Source: Virgibacillus_P tibetensis
Lineage (GTDB): Bacteria > Bacillota > Bacilli > Bacillales > Amphibacillaceae
Assembly (NCBI RefSeq): GCF_036026595.1
Contig: NZ_JARZFX010000010.1
Span: 1-64,000 of the forward strand
Length of the DNA stretch: 64,000 nucleotides
Direction: 5' to 3'
Under the pieces are notes generated by a model that worked only from the letters and a program-made list of their open reading frames with translations, did not search any database and was not told the origin of the DNA. Shown one piece after another: positions 44,078 through 52,742 of the stretch (its first letter is position 1; every line of letters begins with the position of its first letter). Position numbers and translations under genes: made by a program.

Positions 44078-45427
44078 TTACTTAAATGATTTCAATTGTT
44101 CTATAATCTCTTCTATATCTCTTGCTAAATTGGCATCGTTTTCCATTAGTTTAGCTATTTTATCATGAGCATGGATCACAGTTGTATGGTCTCTGCCGCC
44201 AAATTCTTCGCCAATTTTCGGTAATGAAAAATCGGTTAATTCTCTGGATAAATACATGGCAATTTGCCTTGGGTAAGCGATGGACTTCGTACGTTTCTTT
44301 GCTGTAAAATCTTCAAGTCGTATATTATATCTTTCGCCAATCACTTCCTGGATACTATGTATCGTAATTACCCTGGGTTTACTACTGGGAATGATATCTT
44401 TCAGGGCATCTGCCGCAAGAGATGCGTCAATATCCTGGTTTACTAATGAAGAGTAAGCGACAACCCGAATTAAGGCTCCCTCCAATTCACGGACATTCGT
44501 ATCAATCTGATTTGCAATATAAAGCATGACTTCACTAGGAATATCAAGCCCTTCAGCTTTAGCTTTTTTCGTCAAAATTGCAATCCTTGTTTCTAAATCA
44601 GGTGGCGTGATATCTGTAATTAATCCCCATTCAAAGCGTGATCGTAACCGATCTTCCAGTGTTGGAATTTCTTTAGGCGGACGGTCACTTGAAATAATAA
44701 TTTGCTTACTTTCCTCATGCAGCGTGTTAAATGTATGGAAAAATTCCTCTTGTGTTGATTCCTTACCGGCTATAAATTGTATGTCATCTATTAATAAGAC
44801 ATCTATGTTTCGGTATTTATTACGGAAATTAATGGTCTTGTTATCCATAATTGCATGTATGAATTCATTCGTAAATTTTTCAGATGATAAATAGACAACT
44901 TTTGCATTTGGGTTGTGTTCACGTACATAATGTCCAATTGCATGCATTAAGTGAGTTTTCCCGAGACCTACCCCCCCATAGATAAAGAGCGGATTGTAAG
45001 CCTTTGCGGGTGCTTCTGCTACTGCTAGTGAAGCAGCGTGTGCAAAACGATTTCCTGCGCCAATGACAAATGTATCAAAAGTATAGTTAGAATTCAGCAT
45101 CGTTTTAGGTGTTTCATTATTATTAGAAACATTTGCATTTGGTTTAGGTGCCGGTTTTAAATCATCTATATGTGTACTGGAGTCCGGGATAATAAATTTA
45201 GTAGCTAATCTAGTCCCGGTTATCTCTAATAGAATGTCTGAGATGAGATTCGTATATTGGTTTTCCAGCCAGTCTCTTGCAAATTCATTTGGAGCGGAGA
45301 TAACTAATGTAGTATCTTCAAGAAGTTCAGCTTTGGTATTCTTTAGCCATGTATCAAAGCTTGGCTTACTGATTTTCTCTTCAATTTTCTCTAAGGTTGC
45401 TACCCATAGTTCTTCGATGTTTTCCAA
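44078..45427 (-). CDS. dnaA: Chromosomal replication initiator DnaA
   Basis: DnaA binds DnaA boxes and opens oriC. The 449-residue protein has domain I (about 1-85), a linker, the AAA+ domain with Walker A GGVGLGKTHLMHAIG and Walker B VLLIDDIQFI, and domain IV with the DNA-reading signature GGRDHTTVIHA. I chose the TTG at 45427, 10 bp downstream of AAAGGAG, giving MENIEELW as in other Bacilli. The ATG at 45448 would include the Shine-Dalgarno as codons. Confidence 0.96.
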   Translation of the reverse strand: MENIEELWVATLEKIEEKISKPSFDTWLKNTKAELLEDTTLVISAPNEFARDWLENQYTNLISDILLEITGTRLATKFIIPDSSTHIDDLKPAPKPNANVSNNNETPKTMLNSNYTFDTFVIGAGNRFAHAASLAVAEAPAKAYNPLFIYGGVGLGKTHLMHAIGHYVREHNPNAKVVYLSSEKFTNEFIHAIMDNKTINFRNKYRNIDVLLIDDIQFIAGKESTQEEFFHTFNTLHEESKQIIISSDRPPKEIPTLEDRLRSRFEWGLITDITPPDLETRIAILTKKAKAEGLDIPSEVMLYIANQIDTNVRELEGALIRVVAYSSLVNQDIDASLAADALKDIIPSSKPRVITIHSIQEVIGERYNIRLEDFTAKKRTKSIAYPRQIAMYLSRELTDFSLPKIGEEFGGRDHTTVIHAHDKIAKLMENDANLARDIEEIIEQLKSFK

Positions 45428-46018
45428 ACGTGAATACACTCCTTTCAATTAATACATGAATGACAGAAAATGCCTTTCTCAGATATTGGAATAAGGCTGT
45501 TTTTTGAAAGATTGGGATTGTACCTGTCCTGTACCTCCGATTACTCGTCCCACCGAAAATAGTTGTTGTTTTTGACACAAAATCTATAAATCGACATAAT
45601 TCGTTACTGACATAACATATCGCTGCAGAAAGACACTTGGCTCTCTAGCGTGGTGGTGAGCCTTCCCGTGCTGCAGTCTTCGTGTATTCTCTCCGTAGGT
45701 ATTGAGCGATGTTATGGGAATTATCTGGTGATTCATTAAATAGTTTTTCGCTTTTACGATTGTTTACTGTAGCATAGGTCAGTTGACTCCTCGAAAATGC
45801 GTATACATTTTCTTTGTGCTATGTATAGCTGCCTAAGCTCTCCTTGTCCTGCGGGAAAAAGCAACAGCTGAAGATCCTGCAGGAAGCTAAAGTATTGCCT
45901 GCGGAAATCAACGTTGCAGTTTCTATCACTTATGACAATTAGAAGCAATAATCAGTTCGAAAAGAGCTTTAACGAAAGACTTTTATATGCTTTAAGTAAA
46001 AAAAAATGTAATTTAGTA
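45428..46018. other. dnaA upstream region with two degraded repeat relics
   Basis: It must hold the dnaA promoter (minus strand) but I could not place it firmly. At 45610-45716, ends CATAACATATCGCT and AGCGATGTTATG flank GGTGGTGAGCCTTCCCGTG, resembling the Bacillaceae repeat at 27 kb. At about 45768-45926 a second block contains CTCCTTGTCCTGCGGG and AACGTTGCAGTTTCTAT, the latter like the MITE-like ends. I see no DnaA boxes in this part. Confidence 0.5.
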
Positions 46019-46358
46019 TGTGGATAGAAAAACATAAGCCTGGAGAAGACTATAGTGAGTTATATACGTTATCCCCAGTCCTGTTGATAAGTTTATGAAC
46101 GTACGTGTTAACAACTGTCCACAGATTATCCACAGATTGTGGGTAAGTTATAATTGGTTTTTCTTTTTACACATGTTTAACACAAATATAATATCAAAGA
46201 AAAGCTTATTATGCAATGTATTTTCGACAGTTATCCACAAAGTCCATCGGTTGTATATAATTATTATCCACACCCCTATATTTTGTGATTTTCCTGTCGA
46301 TATGTGTTGTGGATAGAAAAATACTGTCGAAATTACTTAACAATGTGCCTGTGGATAA
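46019..46358. other. oriC: oriC main DnaA-box cluster (rpmH-dnaA)
   Basis: Perfect TTATCCACA boxes lie at 46126-46134, 46232-46240 and 46265-46273 and in reverse at 46350-46358. One-mismatch boxes are at 46019-46027, 46069-46077 and 46309-46317, and a weaker one is at 46115-46123. Three Spo0A-type boxes sit among them: TTCGACA 46224-46230 (one base from a DnaA box), TGTCGAT 46296-46302 and TGTCGAA 46325-46331. The gene-strand switch at this point confirms the origin. Confidence 0.92.
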
Positions 46359-46374
46359 TGAAATAAATTTGAAG

Positions 46375-46404
46375 TTGACAGATTGGCTAGGTATTACGTA
46401 TAAT
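46375..46404 (+). promoter_or_regulatory. Promoter of rpmH
   Basis: Consensus TTGACA (46375-46380) and TATAAT (46399-46404) with an 18-bp spacer. The last oriC DnaA box ends 16 bp upstream of the -35, so DnaA could affect this promoter. Confidence 0.88.
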
Positions 46405-46471
46405 TACAAAGACTGTCTAATAGATTGGTTTTAATTTGGATATTTAATCCCTTGGGGAGGTGCAAGATAAA

Positions 46472-46606
46472 ATGAAAAGAACATTTCAACCAAATAATCG
46501 TAAACGCAAAAAAGTACACGGTTTTCGCTCACGTATGAGCACAAAAAATGGACGTAATATTCTAGCTCGTCGTCGTCGTAAAGGAAGAAAAGTATTGTCT
46601 GCATAG
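46472..46606 (+). CDS. rpmH: 50S ribosomal protein bL34
   Basis: The 44-residue basic protein MKRTFQPNNRKRKKVHGFRS... is the full length of bL34, with the conserved TKNGRNILARRRRKGRK end. GGGGAGGTG lies 10 bp upstream. It is the first gene of the right replichore and precedes rnpA as in nearly all bacteria. Confidence 0.98.
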   Translation: MKRTFQPNNRKRKKVHGFRSRMSTKNGRNILARRRRKGRKVLSA

Positions 46607-46632
46607 GCCACTGAAAAGTCAGTGGTCTTTTT
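46606..46632 (+). terminator. Terminator/attenuator after rpmH
   Basis: CCACTGA-aaag-TCAGTGG followed by TCTTTTTT directly after the rpmH stop. It may reduce read-through to rnpA, which needs far fewer copies than L34. Confidence 0.88.
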
Positions 46633-46743
46633 TCCACTTTTAAGAAATGAGGAAGCTTCAAGCGCATAAGCTAATCTTCCTCATTACATAGTGTGATCCC
46701 TGGACAGGCTTTTAAGTGACAGATAGTAGTAAAGGTGATAACG

Positions 46744-47097
46744 ATGAAAAAAGAATTTCGTATTAAAAAGAATGAAGAATTTCAATATGCGTTCAAAAAA
46801 GGGAAGTCTTTTGCTAATAGACAGCTTGTCTTATATTATGTAGAGAAACCTGCCCAGGAACATTTTCGAATCGGTCTTTCAGTAGGAAAGAAAATTGGAA
46901 ATGCGGTTACAAGAAACCGAATAAAAAGATATTTACGGCAATCTTTTCAGGAATTAGAAGATAACATACGTTATCCGCTGGATATTGTGATTATCGCTAG
47001 ACAGCCAGCGAAAAGTATGGAATTTGCAGAAGTAAAAAAAAGTTTAACGCATTTATTGTATAAAGAACGATTACTAAAAAATAAAAATAATTATTAA
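46744..47097 (+). CDS. rnpA: Ribonuclease P protein component RnpA
   Basis: RnpA is the protein cofactor for RNase P, maturing tRNA 5' ends. The 117-residue basic protein has the RNR signature ...VGKKIGNAVTRNRIKRYLR (about residues 50-70). A GTG at 46735 is in frame, but the ATG at 46744 is better placed after AAAGGTGAT. Confidence 0.96.
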   Translation: MKKEFRIKKNEEFQYAFKKGKSFANRQLVLYYVEKPAQEHFRIGLSVGKKIGNAVTRNRIKRYLRQSFQELEDNIRYPLDIVIIARQPAKSMEFAEVKKSLTHLLYKERLLKNKNNY

Positions 47098-47190
47098 TTT
47101 ATATAGAATCTTACTTTTAATTAAGATATTATACTAAATAGTAGTAGAACTTAGATAGCATAGGGGCTTGTTTAGTTAGGAGGAAACAAT

Positions 47191-47961
47191 TTGCGTAAAA
47201 AGTATTTATTGCTTATAACTCTTATTGGTTTGCTGGCAATTCTTTCAGGTTGTACAGAGATTAATCAACCGATAGATGAAGAGAGTACAGGTATCTGGAA
47301 TAAATATTTTGTATACCCATTATCTTGGATGATCACATATTTTGCTGAGTTATTCAATGAGAATTATGGTTTGTCCATCGTCATTGTGACAATAATTATT
47401 CGATTGGTGCTGCTGCCATTGAACGTTAAACAGTTGAAGAGTTCAAAGGCAATGCAGGATATCCAGCCGGAAATTAAGGAAATTCAGAAAAAATACAGTT
47501 CTAAAGATGCAAATACACAACAACAATTGCAAAAAGAAACAATGGCTTTATTCCAAAAACATGGTGTGAATCCGCTTGCTGGTTGTTTGCCGATATTTGT
47601 ACAAATGCCTATATTAATTGGTATGTATCATGCAATCATGCGTACAACTGAAATTAGTACACACAATTTCTTATGGTTCGAATTAGGGTCACCGGATCCA
47701 TTCTTTATATTACCGTTAATAGCTGGTGGAGCAACTTACTTCCAGCAAAAACTTATGATGGCAGGCAGTCCTGCTGCACAAAATCCGCAAATGATGGTTA
47801 TGCTCTATGTTATGCCAATTATGATTGGTGTCTTTGCGATCTTCTTCCCAGCAGCGTTATCATTGTACTGGGTAGTAGGTAATATCTTTATGGTTGCTCA
47901 AACTATATTTATCCGTAAACCAATGATGGGTAATGCTAGTACAGGAGGAGACAAAAAGTGA
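47191..47961 (+). CDS. yidC: Membrane protein insertase YidC (SpoIIIJ)
   Basis: YidC inserts membrane proteins, alone or with Sec, and SpoIIIJ is needed for sigma-G activity in the forespore. The 256-residue protein has a lipoprotein signal with lipobox LAILSGC (Cys about residue 21), then five membrane segments, with the conserved Arg in IVTIIIRLVLLPL. The start is TTG behind TAGGAGG. The stop overlaps the start of jag by 4 bp. Confidence 0.95.
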   Translation: MRKKYLLLITLIGLLAILSGCTEINQPIDEESTGIWNKYFVYPLSWMITYFAELFNENYGLSIVIVTIIIRLVLLPLNVKQLKSSKAMQDIQPEIKEIQKKYSSKDANTQQQLQKETMALFQKHGVNPLAGCLPIFVQMPILIGMYHAIMRTTEISTHNFLWFELGSPDPFFILPLIAGGATYFQQKLMMAGSPAAQNPQMMVMLYVMPIMIGVFAIFFPAALSLYWVVGNIFMVAQTIFIRKPMMGNASTGGDKK

Positions 47962-48572
47962 AAGAAATAACTGCTAGTGGACAAACAGTTGAAGAAGCGG
48001 TCCTATCAGCATTAGAGCAGTTAAACACAACAAGGGACCAGGTAGAAGTCGATATTATCGATGAAGGAAAAAAAGGGTTACTTGGAATTTTTGGATCCAA
48101 ACGTGCATTTGTAAAGGTGAAACTTGCAAAGAATCAAATTCAGGAAACTGAAAATTTTATTAAAGAAGTTACTAAACACATGAATGTTGATGTTGAAGTG
48201 ACAACAACTGTCGAAGATAATCATGTCACATATGAAGTAAAAGGGGATAACATAGCTTTACTGATAGGTAAACGTGGTCAGACACTAAATGCCCTTCAAT
48301 ATTTAGTTCACCTTGCACTTAATAAAGATGTGAAGCAGTTCTATTCAGTTACACTAGATGCTGAGGGTTACCGTGGGCGCCGAAAAGATACCCTTGAATC
48401 ATTAGCATTGAAAATGGCTGATAAGGCAACTCGTTTAAATAAAAAAGTAGCATTGGAACCAATGCCGGCATTTGAACGAAAGATCATTCATAGTGCCTTG
48501 CAAGCTAAAAAAGAAGTTTCTACGTATTCTGATGGTGTGGAGCCGCACCGTCATATCGTAATAAAACCATAG
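47958..48572 (+). CDS. jag: RNA-binding protein Jag (KhpB/EloR)
   Basis: Jag proteins bind RNA and in streptococci regulate cell elongation. The 204-residue protein has an N-terminal Jag_N domain (about 1-50), a KH domain with GKRGQT (about 95-100) and an R3H domain whose R-x3-H signature lies in MPAFERKIIHSAL. The start codon is GTG, overlapping yidC, so translation is coupled. Confidence 0.95.
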   Translation: MKEITASGQTVEEAVLSALEQLNTTRDQVEVDIIDEGKKGLLGIFGSKRAFVKVKLAKNQIQETENFIKEVTKHMNVDVEVTTTVEDNHVTYEVKGDNIALLIGKRGQTLNALQYLVHLALNKDVKQFYSVTLDAEGYRGRRKDTLESLALKMADKATRLNKKVALEPMPAFERKIIHSALQAKKEVSTYSDGVEPHRHIVIKP

Positions 48573-48588
48573 ATTAACGTAAATATAG

Positions 48589-48626
48589 TCCGTCTGTATC
48601 CTCTTGGGGAATCAGGCGGATTTTTT
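48589..48626 (+). terminator. Terminator of yidC-jag
   Basis: TCCGTCTG (48589-48596) and CAGGCGGA (48613-48620) form an 8-bp stem with one G-U pair, then six T. Confidence 0.85.
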
Positions 48627-48724
48627 ATTTTAAGAGTGAATCGATAACCGATCTTTTGTTTAGCTCAAATTTAATAAATTTAGAGCAAATTGTAAAAGAT
48701 AAGTTAGAATGAAAAGGAGGGAAA

Positions 48725-48919
48725 GTAGCTGAGAAAATATATAAATACTCCGATTACAATAGCAGCGACCCAATTTCTAAAGGGATGGCTATAACACATG
48801 AACAGGTGTCTGATGGCTATATGGAAGGTACCATTGATGGAGAAATTGATGATGTAGATAGCAATGGTGAGTTAACTGGCCATAAGGGAAAAGAAATTAG
48901 TAGGAAAAGAAAAAATTAA
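48725..48919 (+). pseudogene. YozQ/DUF4025-like gene with an apparent GTA start codon
   Basis: An open frame from 48713 to a TAA at 48917 encodes EKIYKYSDYN...KGMAITHEQVSDGYMEGTIDG, matching the recalled core of the short YozQ (DUF4025) Bacillaceae family. AAAGGAGGG at 48713-48721 is a perfect Shine-Dalgarno, yet the codon where a start belongs (48725) is GTA. No ATG, GTG or TTG occurs before the Met at the middle of the core. It is either inactivated by a start-codon change or the reading is off by a sequencing error. Confidence 0.6.
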
Positions 48920-49124
48920 CGAAGCTTAAATGAAAAAGCATATCTGAAAAAATATCATACTGAAGATGACCCATTAGAATATAGGTAAGGAAAAACTTAG
49001 AGACGTAGCTAATATAGTTGGTGCAGCTATTTATCAAATAGCCAGGAAAGAAACACCAGCTTTAGAAAAATCTGAAGTGGCTCCCGTTCATGTAGACTAT
49101 TATTATAAAGAACCCATTTTATAA
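48920..49124 (+). pseudogene. Frameshifted remnant of an unrecognised small gene
   Basis: In the frame of the preceding remnant, beyond its TAA, codons 48920-48985 read RSLNEKAYLKKYHTEDDPLE. A second frame, open from 48978 to a TAA at 49122, reads KEKLRDVANIVGAAIYQIAR and ends DYYYKEPIL. Joining them needs a +1 shift near 48980, and there is no start codon. The codon usage looks like real protein, but I do not recognise the family. Confidence 0.4.
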
Positions 49125-49151
49125 AGACTGTTAATAACATAAGAAATTTAA

Positions 49152-49187
49152 AATCTGTTTATTCACATGTGGATAAATAGATTTTTT
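49152..49187 (+). terminator. Imperfect hairpin with T-run upstream of mnmE
   Basis: AAATCTGTTTAT and ATAAATAGATTT pair over 12 bp with one G-U, followed by TTTT. It contains the DnaA-box-like TGTGGATAA (49168-49176) in the loop and arm. Confidence 0.55.
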
Positions 49188-49212
49188 TATTATGAAAAAT
49201 TATTGTGGATAA
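49168..49212 (-). promoter_or_regulatory. Two perfect DnaA boxes upstream of mnmE
   Basis: TGTGGATAA (reverse of TTATCCACA) occurs at 49168-49176 and 49204-49212, same orientation, 36 bp apart. They are nearly 3 kb from the oriC cluster and 107 bp before mnmE, where DnaA could regulate transcription or be titrated. Confidence 0.7.
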
Positions 49213-49318
49213 CTTTATCTTTGGATTAAAATGTGTTAATCTATTAAGTTAGTGACGATAAATATAATAATTCGTTATTAATATAGATGAAGTAAACTAC
49301 ATGTTGGAGGTGAAGGCG

Positions 49319-50695
49319 ATGGAGACAGATACAATTACTGCAATATCAACCCCGATTGGAGAAGGTGCAATTGCAATAGTTAGGTTGAGTGGTCCTGATG
49401 CAGTATCGATTACAACTCAACTATTTCAAGGTAAAAATCTAACGGAAGTAGATTCTCATACGATTCATTATGGAAAACTTATTGATCCGGATACAAAAGA
49501 GGTTGCTGAGGAGGTAATGGTTTCCGTAATGCGTGCACCGAAGACGTTTACTCGTGAAGATGTAGTTGAGATAAATTGTCATGGTGGAATGGTATCAGTA
49601 AATCGAGTATTAGAGATTATCCTAAGTAAAGGGGCACGTCTAGCAGAGCCAGGTGAATTTACAAAACGGGCTTTTTTAAATGGACGAATAGATTTATCTC
49701 AAGCAGAAGCAGTAATGGATTTAATACGTGCTAAAACAGATAAAGCAATGTCTGTTGCATTAAAACAGTTGGATGGACGTTTATCCGGGTTAATTAGAAG
49801 TTTGAGACAAGACTTGCTAGAAACCGTAGCGCACGTTGAAGTAAATATCGATTACCCTGAATACGATGATGTAGAAGAAATGTCACATGAAATGATGCGC
49901 CAAAAGACAAAAGAGGTTCATGCAGAAATTGTGAAGCTGCTTGGTGTGGCAAAACAAGGGAAGATTTTACGAGAGGGGCTTGCAACTGCAATTATAGGCA
50001 GGCCAAATGTTGGGAAGTCTTCTTTGATGAATACGTTAGTTCAGGAAAATAAAGCGATTGTTACTGAAATTCCTGGTACAACACGTGATATTATTGAAGA
50101 ATATGTAAACGTGCGAGGTGTACCATTAAGGTTAGTTGACACAGCAGGAATCCGTGAGACAGAAGACATTGTAGAAAAAATCGGAGTTGAGCGTTCCAGA
50201 CAAGTATTGAAAGAATCAGATCTGATTTTATTTGTTTTAAATTATAATGATGAATTAACTGATGAAGATGTTAAGTTATTTGAAGCAATTCAAGGACTTG
50301 AATATATAGTAATTATTAATAAGACCGATTTAGAACAGAAATTGGACTTAGAAAAGATCAAAGAGCTTACCGATGGAAATCCTCTTATTACTACTTCTTT
50401 AATTGAGGAAAAAGGAATAGATGAGCTGGAATCAGCAATAGCTGAAACTTTCTTTGCTGGTGATATTGATACAGGAGACTTAACCTATATATCTAATGTA
50501 AGACATATTGAATTACTGAAGCAGGCTGTTGCATCTCTTGAAGATGCTATGGAAGGGCTGGAAATTCAAATGCCATTGGATATTGTTCAGATAGACGTAA
50601 CTCGCACATGGGATCTTTTGGGTGAAATAATTGGAGATACTGCGAGTGACAGCTTGATTGATCAATTATTCTCGCAGTTTTGTTTAGGTAAATAA
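49319..50695 (+). CDS. mnmE: tRNA modification GTPase MnmE
   Basis: MnmE, with MnmG, adds the cmnm5 group to U34 of several tRNAs. The 458-residue protein has an N-terminal folate-binding domain, a GTPase domain inserted in a helical domain with GRPNVGKSS, DTAGI and NKTD motifs, and the invariant C-terminal FCLGK. The ORF extends to 49301, but the ATG at 49319 has GGAGGTG upstream and gives the standard length. MnmG follows 42 bp later. Confidence 0.96.
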   Translation: METDTITAISTPIGEGAIAIVRLSGPDAVSITTQLFQGKNLTEVDSHTIHYGKLIDPDTKEVAEEVMVSVMRAPKTFTREDVVEINCHGGMVSVNRVLEIILSKGARLAEPGEFTKRAFLNGRIDLSQAEAVMDLIRAKTDKAMSVALKQLDGRLSGLIRSLRQDLLETVAHVEVNIDYPEYDDVEEMSHEMMRQKTKEVHAEIVKLLGVAKQGKILREGLATAIIGRPNVGKSSLMNTLVQENKAIVTEIPGTTRDIIEEYVNVRGVPLRLVDTAGIRETEDIVEKIGVERSRQVLKESDLILFVLNYNDELTDEDVKLFEAIQGLEYIVIINKTDLEQKLDLEKIKELTDGNPLITTSLIEEKGIDELESAIAETFFAGDIDTGDLTYISNVRHIELLKQAVASLEDAMEGLEIQMPLDIVQIDVTRTWDLLGEIIGDTASDSLIDQLFSQFCLGK

Positions 50696-50737
50696 TAAGT
50701 ACGTTTAAATAAATAATAATAGAAAGGGTGAAAAACA

Positions 50738-52624
50738 ATGACATATAATGCTGGACATTACGATGTTATAGTAATTGGAGCTGGCCATGCCGGTGTTGAA
50801 GCTGGTATAGCTGCCTCACGAATGGGTGCAAAGACCTTAATGTTAACGTTGAATTTAGATATGGTTGCTTTCATGCCATGTAATCCATCATTAGGCGGAC
50901 CTGCAAAAGGAATTGTAGTCCGGGAAATTGATGCACTAGGTGGGGTGATGGCAAAAGTTATTGATAAAACGCATATTCAAATGCGTATGCTAAACACAGG
51001 AAAAGGACCTGCTGTACAAGCATTACGTGCACAAGCTGACAAACCTTTATATATAAAAGAAATGAAAAATATCATTGAAAATGAAGAAAACCTGACATTG
51101 CGTCAAGGAATGGTTAATGAGCTAATTGTCGAAGATGGCGTATGTAAAGGAGTAATTACAGAATCAAAAGCAGCATACAGTGCAGAAACTGTAATTATTA
51201 CAACCGGAACATTTATGCGAGGGAAAGTGCTGATGGGGGATTTGGAATACGAAAGTGGACCGAATAACCAACGAGTTTCTATAAAGCTTTCTGAGCACCT
51301 TGAGGATTTAGGCTTTGAACTTACACGGTTTAAAACAGGAACGCCGCCTCGTGTAAACAGTCGTACGATTGATTATTCAAAGACAGAAATCCAACCAGGT
51401 GATGAGAAGCCTCAAGCCTTCTCGTACGAAACAACGGAATATATTACGGATCAGATTCCGTGCTGGTTAACGTATACAAATGAGTTCACACATCAGGTTA
51501 TTAATGATAACCTTGAACTCTCAGCAATGTATTCAGGTATGAAAAGGGGAACCGGGCCACGTTATTGTCCTTCTATAGAAGATAAAATTGTTCGATTTAA
51601 TGATAAACCACGTCATCAAATTTTCCTCGAGCCTGAAGGAAGAGATACAGAAGAGGTTTACGTGCAAGGTCTATCAACTTCTTTACCTGAATCGATTCAA
51701 CATGAAATGGTAAGAAGTGTGGAAGGACTGGAAAACGCAGAAATCATGCGTCCAGGCTATGCAATTGAATATGATGCTATTGTTCCAACACAGCTTTGGC
51801 CTACTCTGGAAACAAAGAACATTCCAGGACTTTTCACAGCTGGTCAAATTAATGGGACATCAGGTTACGAGGAAGCAGGAGCTCAAGGGATAATGGCAGG
51901 AATTAATGCTGCAGCCAAAGTTCTTGGCAAGGATCCTGTTATCCTGGATCGTTCACAAGCCTACATTGGTGTGTTAATTGATGATCTCGTAACAAAGGGA
52001 ACAAACGAACCATACCGTTTGCTGACATCTCGTGCAGAACATCGTTTGCTACTGCGTCATGATAATGCGGATATGCGTTTAACTGAAATAGGTCATGCAA
52101 TTGGTTTAATCCCTGAAGTGCGATATGCGAAATTTGTCGAGAAAAAACGTTTAGTAGAAGAAGAGAAAACACGCTTAAGGAAAATTACAATTAAGCCAAG
52201 TGAAGAGATTAACGAAATAATGAAAGAAGCAGGGGCAACTCCACTTAAAGAAGCTGTTAAAGCTTTTGATCTACTCAAACGCCCTGAATTATCTTATGCA
52301 TTCATTGACCGGATGATTGAATCAAACCCTCAATTGACGGCAGAAGTGCAGGAGCAAGTAGGAATTCAAATCAAGTATGAGGGTTATATTAAAAAAGCGA
52401 CAGAACAAGTTGCGCGTATGCTTAAAATGGAAGATAAAAAAGTACCCGAAGATATCGATTATGATGATATTAGAGGAATTGCGACTGAGGCAAGAGACAA
52501 ACTGAAAAAGGTGCGTCCGCTTTCTGTTGGTCAAGCATCCAGAATATCTGGTGTTAATCCAGCTGATGTATCTATTTTACTTGTTTATATTGAACAAGGA
52601 AGTATTGCCCGGATTGCAAATTAA
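50738..52624 (+). CDS. mnmG: tRNA uridine 5-carboxymethylaminomethyl modification enzyme MnmG
   Basis: MnmG is the FAD-dependent partner of MnmE. The 628-residue protein has the dinucleotide-binding VIGAGHAGVEAGIAASRMG at the N-terminus, the CNPSLGGPAKG motif, and an SRAEHRLLLRHDNADMRL core. It is in an operon with mnmE. Confidence 0.97.
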   Translation: MTYNAGHYDVIVIGAGHAGVEAGIAASRMGAKTLMLTLNLDMVAFMPCNPSLGGPAKGIVVREIDALGGVMAKVIDKTHIQMRMLNTGKGPAVQALRAQADKPLYIKEMKNIIENEENLTLRQGMVNELIVEDGVCKGVITESKAAYSAETVIITTGTFMRGKVLMGDLEYESGPNNQRVSIKLSEHLEDLGFELTRFKTGTPPRVNSRTIDYSKTEIQPGDEKPQAFSYETTEYITDQIPCWLTYTNEFTHQVINDNLELSAMYSGMKRGTGPRYCPSIEDKIVRFNDKPRHQIFLEPEGRDTEEVYVQGLSTSLPESIQHEMVRSVEGLENAEIMRPGYAIEYDAIVPTQLWPTLETKNIPGLFTAGQINGTSGYEEAGAQGIMAGINAAAKVLGKDPVILDRSQAYIGVLIDDLVTKGTNEPYRLLTSRAEHRLLLRHDNADMRLTEIGHAIGLIPEVRYAKFVEKKRLVEEEKTRLRKITIKPSEEINEIMKEAGATPLKEAVKAFDLLKRPELSYAFIDRMIESNPQLTAEVQEQVGIQIKYEGYIKKATEQVARMLKMEDKKVPEDIDYDDIRGIATEARDKLKKVRPLSVGQASRISGVNPADVSILLVYIEQGSIARIAN

Positions 52625-52674
52625 GTTTTAAGACAGGCTGCTAGTTATGTACTACCATAGCACTGCTATCATAG

Positions 52675-52716
52675 GGTCCAAAAGATCACCAGTTCTAATA
52701 GGTGGTCTTTTGGACC
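52675..52716 (+). terminator. Terminator of mnmE-mnmG
   Basis: GGTCCAAAAGATCACC and GGTGGTCTTTTGGACC pair over 16 bp with one mismatch. The T-tract is inside the right arm. It lies 50 bp past mnmG and 27 bp before rsmG, so some read-through is likely. Confidence 0.85.
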
Positions 52717-52742
52717 ATTAATAACAAGGAGATTACATAAAT

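Noticed and set aside
46431..46667. 78-codon minus-strand frame over rpmH
   Set aside because: Shadow of rpmH, whose own product is a complete bL34.
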